Below, piece after piece: positions 9,219 to 17,100 of a stretch of DNA of 64,000 nucleotides. Positions within the stretch are counted from its first letter, which is position 1. Each line of letters starts with the position of its first letter. Origin of the DNA: CAVYTF01 sp963771435 (GTDB lineage Bacteria > Bacteroidota > Bacteroidia > Chitinophagales > Chitinophagaceae); contig CAVYTF010000001.1 in NCBI GenBank assembly GCA_963771435.1, positions 1-64,000 on the forward strand, given 5' to 3'. The position numbers were made by a program, and so were the translations under genes. Under the pieces are notes generated by a model. That model was not told the origin of the DNA and did no database searches. It saw only the letters and a list, made by a program, of their open reading frames with translations.

Positions 9219-9226
9219 TAAATTTG
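9219..9226 (+). promoter_or_regulatory. Predicted -7 element of the toxin-antitoxin operon
   Basis: TAAATTTG, a perfect TAnnTTTG, lies 22 nt upstream of the antitoxin ATG and just outside the left repeat. No good -33 TTTG is seen at standard spacing. Confidence 0.4.
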
Positions 9227-9248
9227 TATCGACATTAATTCAGAAATT

Positions 9249-9461
9249 ATGACACTCACAAAAGAAAGTTTTGTAACCGACCAAAACGGAACCAAAATAG
9301 CCGTGCTGCTGCCCATTAAAGACTATAACAAAATGCTTCAAGACCTGGAAGACATTGATGATATTCGCGCCTACGACAAAATTATGAGCCGCAAAAAGGA
9401 ATTTATGCCTTTGGACGCCGCTATTAAAGAAATAGAAACCGCGCGCAAAAAGAAAAAGTAA
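9249..9461 (+). CDS. Type II antitoxin, RelB/Phd-like
   Basis: A 70-residue acidic/basic small protein starting MTLTKESFVTDQNGTKIAVL with a LPIKDYNKMLQDLEDIDDIRAYD segment. This pattern, an N-terminal beta-hairpin DNA-binding or dimer part followed by an LEDxxDxxxYD helix, is typical of Phd/RelB-like antitoxins paired with RelE/ParE toxins in Bacteroidota. The C-terminal tail is lysine-rich (ETARKKKK). Its stop codon is immediately followed by the toxin ATG, so translation is probably coupled. It is expected to bind and neutralise the toxin and to repress its own promoter. Confidence 0.8.
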   Translation: MTLTKESFVTDQNGTKIAVLLPIKDYNKMLQDLEDIDDIRAYDKIMSRKKEFMPLDAAIKEIETARKKKK

Positions 9462-9671
9462 ATGCACCAGGTTGTCATTGAAAAACAAGCTAAAAAACAG
9501 CTTGCTAAAATATCGCCACCTTATTACCAAAATATTATTGAAGCCCTGCAAAACCTTGCCGCAGACCCTCGCCCTTATGGTTACAAAAAACTAAAAGGCC
9601 GGCCGGCTTTCCGCATAAGGATTGGCGATTACCGCATCCTCGTCGGGCATAGGAAAGACGTGTACGAATAG
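9462..9671 (+). CDS. RelE/ParE-family toxin, internally shortened
   Basis: A 69-residue protein with RelE/ParE hallmarks: VVIEKQAKKQLAKISPP, helix NIIEALQNLAADPRPYGYKKL, KGRPAFRIRIGDYRI and the terminal GHRKDVYE. Family members run about 85-90 residues, with a YEI-x-D-x-x-L-x-V-x-V-x-x-V strand between GDYRI and GHRKDVY. Here GDYRIL is joined directly to VGHRKDVY, so about 15 residues (a central beta strand) are missing in frame. The toxin may be inactive or altered. The gene starts right after the antitoxin stop. Confidence 0.8.
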   Translation: MHQVVIEKQAKKQLAKISPPYYQNIIEALQNLAADPRPYGYKKLKGRPAFRIRIGDYRILVGHRKDVYE

Positions 9672-9706
9672 CTCCTTTCATCAATAAGCATTAACGGCTT
9701 TTAGCG

Positions 9707-9763
9707 ATGAGCTATGAGCTTTTAGCTTTGAGCCGGCCGTTATCCGTTATTGATACAATTTTA
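9707..9763. repeat. Right copy of the 57-nt direct repeat
   Basis: Identical to 9119-9175. It is followed at 9782-9825 by AGCTC-rich sequence that is partly the reverse complement of its first bases, as in the left copy. The two copies bracket the toxin-antitoxin operon. Confidence 0.85.
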
Positions 9764-9996
9764 TCAACTTATTTCACTGCTAAGCTCTAAGCTCATCGCT
9801 CATCGCTAAAAGCTCATTGCTCAATGCCTTTTATAACCCCAAAAAATTCTTTTTTCCATAAAACATTATCATTTTTCTCCTAAAATAAATTACCAGGGAA
9901 AGGCAAAAAGCCATTTTGGAAACCTTCGTTATGACAATATGGCTGATAAAACACCCTTTGGAAGTGGTATTTATGACAATGTTGCTTCCCCGGAGC

Positions 9997-10269
9997 CAAC
10001 GAGCGGCTCCCCAGCCTCAACGAGCGCCTCCAAAAAGGTAACGAGCGGCTCCCCCGAGCCAACGAGCGGCTCCCCGGAGATAACGAGCACCTCCGAAATG
10101 ATAACGAGCAGTTCCCCGGAAGTAACGAGCGGTTCCCCGGTGGCAACGAGCGCCTCCAAAATGATAACGAGCGGTTCCGGGGAAGTAAATCTGGCTTCCA
10201 AACGGGTAACGGCCATTTCAAAATGAGTAACGAACGCCTCCAAAACTGCAACGGCCATCTTCACCCAAA
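9997..10269. repeat. 21-nt tandem array, 13 units
   Basis: Thirteen consecutive 21-nt units built on yAACGAGCGGCTCCCCGG with variable positions; the last four are more diverged. An open frame of 95 codons crosses it (9939-10226, a seven-residue TSGSPE-type repeat). It has no family resemblance and is taken as a by-product of the 3n period. The array lies about 115 nt upstream of the orphan gene at 10383. Confidence 0.9.
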
Positions 10270-10329
10270 ATTTTCTTCTTATCCGCGCAAAATTTTTCTT
10301 TTATTATTATAAAAAAAAGCGTTCGGGTC

Positions 10330-10359
10330 ATTGTTATTTTGAAAAAAATAATAAATTTG
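10330..10359 (+). promoter_or_regulatory. Predicted promoter of the orphan gene at 10383
   Basis: ATTG at 10330-10333, 18-nt spacer, then TAAATTTG at 10352-10359, a perfect -7 box, 23 nt before the ATG. Confidence 0.45.
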
Positions 10360-10382
10360 TTGCACCAAAAATTTAAAATACC

Positions 10383-11051
10383 ATGGCCCTGCAAGAACAA
10401 ACACGAAATTATCACATGAGCGATGGCGACATTGTGGTTGCTGCCGACCTTGTATCCTCCAATGTGAACCGCGACATCGCAGATTTTACTACCCGAAACG
10501 TAACGGACACCACCGTGCTGGATGGCTTCACGGAAACTTTTGACGATACGCCCACCGACGATGAATTGCTGGGCGTGGAGGAAGACGCGACCAAAACCAA
10601 GGACGGGCTGGCTGAACAGATCCGCGTGGCGATCCGCCCCATTCGCGATATGGCGCAACTGCAATATCATGGTGTGGGTAAATATGCCGGTTTTGGCTTT
10701 AAAGGAATGGATAAACTGGGCGATAACGACCTCTGCCGCATGGCCGGCCGCGTGGTGCGCGTGGGAACTACTTTGCTGAGCGATCTTATGGCCCAGGGGC
10801 TGACCACAGCGCAGTTAACGGCCCTCGCTGCCTTAAAAGATGCCTTTAACAAGTCTATTGACGCGCAGCATGAAGCGGAGGAAACGCGCGCACTGCAAAC
10901 AGGGGACCGCGTGGCGGCAGGCAATGCCCTTTGGGCAGAAATGGTGCGCCTTTGCAGCATCGGCAAAAGCCTTTACGCAGACACGGACGCGGTTAAATAC
11001 AAGGATTATGTGCTCACAGACAGCGATCCGCTCCCTCCCAAAACGCCATAG
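10383..11051 (+). CDS. Conserved-looking hypothetical protein, 222 aa
   Basis: A 222-residue soluble acidic protein without signal peptide or membrane segment. The first 65 residues are Asp/Thr-rich (NRDIADFTTRNVTDTTVL, DDTPTDDELLGVEEDATKT). The rest is mainly helical, with IRDMAQLQYHGVGKYAGFGF, GLTTAQLTALAALKDAFNKS and a tail KSLYADTDAVKYKDYVL. No motif of a known enzyme or DNA-binding family is recognised. The 3n periodicity, coding-like composition and a matching -33/-7 promoter support it as a real gene. It follows the 21-nt array directly and may be expressed alone. Confidence 0.65.
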   Translation: MALQEQTRNYHMSDGDIVVAADLVSSNVNRDIADFTTRNVTDTTVLDGFTETFDDTPTDDELLGVEEDATKTKDGLAEQIRVAIRPIRDMAQLQYHGVGKYAGFGFKGMDKLGDNDLCRMAGRVVRVGTTLLSDLMAQGLTTAQLTALAALKDAFNKSIDAQHEAEETRALQTGDRVAAGNALWAEMVRLCSIGKSLYADTDAVKYKDYVLTDSDPLPPKTP

Positions 11052-11065
11052 ATCAAAACAGAGGT

Positions 11066-11497
11066 TTAAGAAAACCGCGGAAGATTTTTGATGGTTTTAG
11101 ACGGGGTAATAATGGAGTGGGATTCCTCGTTCTCGTTCGGCCTCGCGAAAGATTCGCAGGTATAATAAACCTCCATCCATCTTTTCACGGCATCTTCGTT
11201 CAGCAATTCAACTATATCAAAGATGGGGTCCATCTTTTTTTTCCACTCCAATACGGTAGTATTCTTGTATTTCATTACATACATACTACTGTCAATAATT
11301 ACTTTCACCTGCAAAACGATCAGTGGCTCACTTTTCTTTTCCTGGATCAGGTAATAACTGCCACACTCCAACAAGTCATACATGTACATATAGGCTCCTT
11401 TTTTAAAACTATAATATTGGGTTGCAGATAAGGAATGTAACGAGGTAATAACATTCCTTGCAGGGCATAAGTAGCAAACGGCAAACACAACAAGCAT
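11066..11497 (-). CDS. Hypothetical protein, 143 aa, start uncertain
   Basis: A minus-strand frame of up to 143 residues. The region from about residue 36 on (MYMYDLLECGSYYLIQEKKS, LVLQVKVIIDSSMYVMKYKNT, RWMEVYYTCES) looks like a small alpha/beta protein. The preceding residues have a short hydrophobic segment (MLVVFAVCYLC) and may be an artefact of extending to the first ATG; a start near residue 36 is possible. No family is recognised. It lies downstream of the muconolactone-isomerase-like gene on the same strand, 67 nt away, and could belong to that transcript. Confidence 0.4.
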   Translation of the reverse strand: MLVVFAVCYLCPARNVITSLHSLSATQYYSFKKGAYMYMYDLLECGSYYLIQEKKSEPLIVLQVKVIIDSSMYVMKYKNTTVLEWKKKMDPIFDIVELLNEDAVKRWMEVYYTCESFARPNENEESHSIITPSKTIKNLPRFS

Positions 11498-11564
11498 TCT
11501 CGCGAATACTATACCATAAATGGAAGATGGCCTTAATTATTGTTTAAAGATAATTAAGAAGTGA

Positions 11565-11855
11565 TCAATTCAATTGGAAGGTGGGCAGCCTGTAGAGGTG
11601 GCCGTCATAGATCAATAATTCCTCAATGGTGTAATTCCAGTATTTGTGCAAGGGGCTTTTACGCAGGTAGTTCTCTATTTCTTCTTTGGTATTGGCATTA
11701 AAAGTAGCCCAAACGGTTCGGGATTCTATGCTGACCATGTAGCTGTCGATAATTATTTTGTCGATGAGTTGGCCGATCAGGTTACGATGGCCGGGCAAAA
11801 GGGTCATAAAGTCGTCATCCATATTATAATGGATAATTACCTGGAACTTTTTCAT
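11565..11855 (-). CDS. Small protein resembling muconolactone isomerase/YCII-like ferredoxin-fold family
   Basis: A 96-residue protein from the ATG at 11855 (MKKFQVIIHYNMDDDFMTLL). It has PGHRNLIGQLIDKIIIDSYMVSIESRTVWATFNANTKEE, then PLHKYWNYTIEELLIYDG. This spacing of beta strands with an IxxxSYxxSxDRxxxWxxxxANSxEE pattern is the dimeric alpha-beta barrel (muconolactone isomerase-like) arrangement seen in small Bacteroidota proteins. Catalytic activity is not implied. An upstream ATG at 11879 would overlap the mtaB end. It follows mtaB closely, so read-through transcription is likely. Confidence 0.6.
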   Translation of the reverse strand: MKKFQVIIHYNMDDDFMTLLPGHRNLIGQLIDKIIIDSYMVSIESRTVWATFNANTKEEIENYLRKSPLHKYWNYTIEELLIYDGHLYRLPTFQLN

Positions 11856-11866
11856 GAGGGTATAAT

Positions 11867-13147
11867 TTAAATGGTCCAATCAACAATTTCATTTGCCCAC
11901 TCTTCGCGAAAGGGAGTAGCCACGCGTATATAATTGTCGGTGTAGCCTTCCATCATGCCTTCTTTTGAATGAGCTTCAAACAACACTTTGCGAACTGTGC
12001 CTTCCTGCTGTTGTGTGAACTGCTGCATTTTTTTATAGCTCAGGTTGCGCAGCATTTTATTTCTTTCATGCCTTATGTTTACCGGAACCACAGGTGTTAT
12101 GTCCAGCGCCTTTGTGTTATCTCTTTCTGAATACGTAAAAACGTGGAGGTAGCTTATGTCAAGGTCATTAAGAAAAGTATAAGTTTCTTTAAAATCATCC
12201 TCAGTTTCTGACGGGAAACCAACAATTACGTCCACGCCGATGCAACAATGCGGCATCAGGTTTTTGATGTAGGCCACTTTTTCTGCATATAATTCCCGCT
12301 TATACCTGCGGCGCATAAGACCGAGTATTTTATTGCTTCCGCTTTGCAGCGGGATGTGGAAATGAGGCATAAATTTCTTGCTGCGCGATACAAAGTCAAT
12401 TACCTCGCCTGACAATAGGTTTGGTTCGATGGAAGAAATGCGGAAACGTTCAATGCCGTTCACTTCATCCATTGCTTTGGCGAGGGCAAGAAAGTTATTA
12501 TTCTCACCCAGATCATTAATGGTGGATGAAGAGGGCGCTGCGAAGTCCCCCAGGTTCACGCCGGTGAGGACTATTTCTTTTACGCCTTTTGAGGCTAACT
12601 CTTCTGCGTTGGCAACAGCGTTCTCAATGGAGTCGCTGCGGCTTTTTCCGCGGGCGAGGGGGATGGTGCAGAAGGAACAATTGTAGTTGCAGCCGTCCTG
12701 CACTTTCAGGAAGGCGCGGGTGCGCTCGCTGTAGGAAAAAGAGGGGTGGAAGCCGTTCACTTCTTCTATATCGCAACTGGATATTTTGGCGGAATTGCCT
12801 TTGGTAAGCTCTTTTAGGTGGGCGCCGATATTGAATTTCTCGGCTGCGCCAAGAACCAGGTCTACCCCGGGGATGGCGGCGATGTCTTTTGGCTTAAGTT
12901 GGGCGTAGCAACCGGTAATTACCACAAGGCTTTCAGGGGATCTGCGCTGGATGCGGCGCACGATCTGGCGGCATTCTTTATCGGCGTTGTCGGTGACGGA
13001 GCAGGTATTTAAGACATATACATCGGCAATGTCATCGAAAGGCCTTTTCTCAAAGCCGTCTGATTCAAGCATACGCGAAAGCGCCGAGGTCTCGGAGAAG
13101 TTGAGCTTGCAACCAAGGGTGTGAAATGCTACGCTACGCTTTTGCAT
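11867..13147 (-). CDS. mtaB: tRNA t6A37 methylthiotransferase
   Basis: A 426-residue radical-SAM enzyme that converts N6-threonylcarbamoyladenosine-37 of tRNA to its 2-methylthio form. The N-terminal UPF0004 domain carries three cluster cysteines (Cys13 in LGCKLNFSE, Cys49 in NTCSVT, Cys80 in TGCYAQ). The radical-SAM domain has the CxxxCxxC triad in DGCNYNCSFC (Cys153, Cys157, Cys160). A C-terminal TRAM-like region follows (about 365-426). GCKLNFSET is diagnostic for MtaB rather than MiaB or RimO. On the minus strand it leads a small cluster of unrelated small genes. A TATCTTTG box ends 5 nt before its ATG. Confidence 0.93.
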   Translation of the reverse strand: MQKRSVAFHTLGCKLNFSETSALSRMLESDGFEKRPFDDIADVYVLNTCSVTDNADKECRQIVRRIQRRSPESLVVITGCYAQLKPKDIAAIPGVDLVLGAAEKFNIGAHLKELTKGNSAKISSCDIEEVNGFHPSFSYSERTRAFLKVQDGCNYNCSFCTIPLARGKSRSDSIENAVANAEELASKGVKEIVLTGVNLGDFAAPSSSTINDLGENNNFLALAKAMDEVNGIERFRISSIEPNLLSGEVIDFVSRSKKFMPHFHIPLQSGSNKILGLMRRRYKRELYAEKVAYIKNLMPHCCIGVDVIVGFPSETEDDFKETYTFLNDLDISYLHVFTYSERDNTKALDITPVVPVNIRHERNKMLRNLSYKKMQQFTQQQEGTVRKVLFEAHSKEGMMEGYTDNYIRVATPFREEWANEIVDWTI

Positions 13148-13469
13148 GGGTGCAAAGATAGTTGGGGAAGGGAGAACTGGGAATGGAAAATGGAGGAGCG
13201 GAGGGCTGCATTAATGGCAGAGAAGGAGAGGGTATCCATGTGGCACTTATAAAATGGCGGACTCCAGTGAAGGTGGCAGGAAGGACGCAGGGATGTGGCA
13301 TAGGGGAGGAAGGGGGTTGCTGGGCAAGTAAAAAGTAAAAAATAAAAAGTAAAAAGGGTAGGAGCGGGATATTTTCGGAAATATTGGCAGAGGAGGGATG
13401 CTGGGCAAATGCAATAAATTTAACTTCGTTGCTGTTTTTTTTATTGAGGCGATAGCAGCTTAAAAAAAT
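13148..13469. other. Intergenic region with A/G-rich simple sequence
   Basis: About 320 nt. It holds the mtaB -7 box at its left end, purine-rich stretches (GGGAAGGGAG type) and four near-copies of AAAAAGTA around 13328-13357. No gene or clear hairpin is visible. Confidence 0.5.
13153..13160 (-). promoter_or_regulatory. Predicted -7 element of mtaB
   Basis: On the minus strand, TATCTTTG is a perfect TAnnTTTG and ends 5 nt before the mtaB start codon, implying a leaderless or near-leaderless mRNA. No clear -33 TTTG was found at standard spacing. Confidence 0.4.
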
Positions 13470-14069
13470 ATGGAAGAAAAAGTTGCAATAGTTTGGCGGC
13501 CTAACTTATTCTCGCAAGAGCAAAGATTGGTTTTTGCTGCCTCAGAGCTTGAATATATTAAAGGGGGGAAGAAGGCTACATTTTTGAAAAAGGATATTGA
13601 TGGGTTTCGCTATGGTGTTAGATTTATCCAGGGGTATCAATTTGTTTTTGGAAGGGTTTATTGTATTGATGTAAGAAGCAATGAGGGGGAAATTATAAGT
13701 ATCCGTTTGATGTCGCTGTACCGGGTTGGTGTAAAAAAGCTGAGTGAAAAATATTCCAAGCTTTTAAATGCTGTTTATGGTTATTATTTTCATGAAATGG
13801 TGGCGGGGTATGTGGATAAATTTAAAAATAATCAGCCGTTCTCTTTTTTGGATGTGCAGGTTATACAGGCAGGGCTGATCATCCCCAAACAGGCTTTTCC
13901 TATTTTGTGGAGTGATGTTGAACTGAGAACCTATTATCGCTACTATACTATTTCTTCAAAAATAAACGGGGATGTTTATATTGCTTTTGAATACATACAT
14001 TACTGGAATGCCATTGTTTTGTATAATACCTGCAAGCTAATACTTAAAAATAAAGGGTATATGAAATAA
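13470..14069 (+). CDS. Conserved hypothetical protein, 199 aa, possibly PH-like fold
   Basis: A 199-residue soluble protein. Its first half (residues about 15-85) reads as alternating strands: LVFAASELEYIKGGKKATFL, DIDGFRYGVRFIQGYQFVFG, RVYCIDVRSNEGEIISIRLMS. The second half is helical, containing KKLSEKYSKLLNAVYGYYFHEMV. I recall similar proteins of unknown function in Bacteroidota, and the arrangement would suit a pleckstrin-homology-like N-terminal domain, but that is inference. It is separated from the adhesin gene by 87 nt on the same strand. Expression from a separate promoter is possible. Confidence 0.6.
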   Translation: MEEKVAIVWRPNLFSQEQRLVFAASELEYIKGGKKATFLKKDIDGFRYGVRFIQGYQFVFGRVYCIDVRSNEGEIISIRLMSLYRVGVKKLSEKYSKLLNAVYGYYFHEMVAGYVDKFKNNQPFSFLDVQVIQAGLIIPKQAFPILWSDVELRTYYRYYTISSKINGDVYIAFEYIHYWNAIVLYNTCKLILKNKGYMK

Positions 14070-14156
14070 TTGACCGTGAAAAGGAAACCAATAATGCGAA
14101 AAAACTTATATAATCTTTTTTATTTGTATTTTGCAAAGTAATTAGAACTGTTGACT

Positions 14157-17100
14157 GTGAAAAAAATTGTACTACTGCTTTTTATTACTGTTTTTTTTAT
14201 TAAACCCGGACGAAGTTTGGGGCAGGTGAATGTACCAGATTCGCTTGCATTGGTGGATCTGTATAACAGCACAAGCGGGAGTACTAATTGGACTATTACA
14301 TGGAATTTAATAAACCCTGTAAATACATGGTACGGTATTACTCTTTCTGCTGATCAAACAAGGGTTATAGGAATTCATTTTGTAAATAATAATATAGGAG
14401 GGGTTCTGCCATCCTCTATAAGTAACCTCAGCCAACTTAAAAGTTTATATCTCGCAAAGGGAGGGATACTAACTATTCCTTCTATATTAGGACAGTTGAG
14501 CAATCTTGATACATTGGATCTTTCTTTTAATGACCTGTCAGGAATTATTCCTTCCTCATTGGGCCAATTAAGTAACCTTGTTGACCTTAATTTAACCGCA
14601 AATCAACTGACGGGTACCATTCCCGAATCATTAGGTCAACTAGGAAATTTACAAAGCCTGGATCTTGGCGCCAATGGATTAACAGGGCCTATTCCTGATA
14701 CTTTAAAGCATCTTAGTCAACTTACCAGTTTTAATTTGAATAGTAATCCAATAGGAGGAAATATACCATTGTGCCTTGGGCAATTGACCAATCTTGAATT
14801 TTTGGGGCTTGAAAGCGATCAATTGACCGGAACTATTCCAGATACTTTAGAAAACCTTAAACAACTAACCGGTTTAGGCTTGTCTGATAATAAACTAACA
14901 GGAAGCTTTCCTTCCTTCATAGGGCAATTTACCTACCTGACATATGCAGATGTTTCTAAAAATAAATTGTCAGGAAATGTTCCAGACACTTTTGGTAATT
15001 TAGTTAACTTAATTGAGCTACGATTCTCTGATAATCAATTGTCAGGACCAGTTCCTGCTTCAATAGCGAAAATCTGCACATTTGGTAACGGGACTCTTGA
15101 TATTTTATATTTATATGATAATGAATTTACCTTTTCGGGTGTAGAAGCTATAGCAACTGCCAGTACTGAGGCTATGTATTCTCCGCAGGCAATTATCCCG
15201 CTTCATTATAATTCAGGCATTCTTTCTGTTTCTGCAGGGGGCACTTTGGCAAATGATAGTTTCTACTGGTATAGAAACAATGTATTGTACAAAGTGATCG
15301 CGGGCGATTCTGTTTTGAATCTTACTCAAGATGGTTATTACTCGGTGGCTATAACGAATACGATCGTTACCAATGATGCACTAAACCGTGATCTAATATT
15401 ATACAGCGATACGCTTGGGGTATGCTATTTTTCTCAGCCGGCCAATTTGTCCAGCGATACAACGATATGCAGCGGACAAAACCTGGTGCTTTATGCAGGT
15501 GTTAATAACGCCAGCTACCTATGGAATGATAATACAACCGCAGATTCATTGCTGGTTACACTGGCTGGCAAATATTGGGTGGAAGTTATGGGTAACGGAT
15601 GTACTTATACTGACACTACTAATGTGGTGATCAACCCATCTCCACTTGTGTATTTGGGAGATGATACAACCATTTGCGGACAGGGAACGGTGACCCTGGA
15701 AGCGCCGACAGGACCGGCGTACAAATATTTGTGGCAGAACGGGAGTGCAGGGAATAGCTATAGCGTATCGAGCAGCGGGGCGTATTGGGTGAAGGTTACC
15801 AATGAATATGGTTGTAGTGGGGCGGATACGGTTAATATTGGCTTTGTTGTTTTGCCGGTGTTCAGTTTGGGAGATGATACTACGGTCTGTGGCAGTGGCG
15901 TATTAAACCTAAATGTATCTGTTCCGAATGCGACCTATTTGTGGAGCACGGGAAGCACGGCGCCATCGTTGGCAATTGATTCGTCAGGTTTGTACTGGTT
16001 GAGTGTTAATGATAGTGGCTGTGTGAAGACGGATAGTATAACAGTAAACTTTCAACCGCTTCCTGTATTTTCTTTGGGAGATGATACAACCATTTGCGGA
16101 CAGGGAACGGTTGTGTTGGAAGCGCCTATGGGTGCAGGATCTCAATATTTGTGGCAGGACGGCAGTGGAGGAAACAGCTACAGCGCATCTAATAGTGGGG
16201 CGTATTGGGTGAAGGTTACTAATGAATATGGCTGCAGCTATTCGGATACGGTTAATATTGGTTTTGTTGCCTGGCCGGTGTTTAGTTTGGGGGATGATAC
16301 TACGATCTGTGGTAGTGGAGTATTGAACCTGAATGTAGCAGTGCCGAATGCGACTTATTTATGGAGCACGGGAAGCACGGCGTCATCGCTGGCAATTGAT
16401 TCGTCGGGACTGTACTGGTTGAGTGTTAATGATAGTGGTTGTGTGAAAACGGACAGTATAAGAGTGAATTTTCAACCGCGCCCTGTCTTTTCTTTAGGCG
16501 ATGATACAACCATTTGCGGGCAACAAAGCTTGGTGTTGGAAGCGCCTATGGGGACGGGATATCAATATTTGTGGCAGGATGGCAGTGCAGGGACCAGCTA
16601 CAGCGCATCGAGCAGTGGGGGGTATTGGGTGAAGGTTACTAATGAATATGGTTGCAGCTATACGGATACGGTTAATATTGGTTTTGTTGCCTGGCCGGTG
16701 TTTAGTTTGGGGGATGATACTACGATCTGTGGTAGTGGAGTATTGAACCTGAGTGTATCAGTGCCGAATGCGACCTATTTGTGGAGCACTGGAAGCACGG
16801 CGTCATCGTTGGCTATTGATTCGTCAGGTTTGTACTGGTTGAGTGTTAATGATAGTGGCTGTGTGAAAACAGACAGTATCACAGTAAATTTTCAACCGCG
16901 CCCTGTGTTTTCTTTAGGCGATGATACAACCATTTGCGGGCAGCAAAGTTTGGTGTTGGAAGCGCCTATGGGGGCGGGGTTTCAATATTTGTGGCAGGAC
17001 GGCAGTGCAGGGACCAGCTACAGCGCATCGAGCAGTGGGGCGTATTGGGCGGAGGTTACAAATAAATATGGCTGCAGCTATACGGATACCATCAATGTTA

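Noticed and set aside
9939..10226. A 95-residue TSGSPE-repeat protein
   Set aside because: The frame is open only because the unit length is 21 nt; it has no promoter match at the start and no family resemblance.
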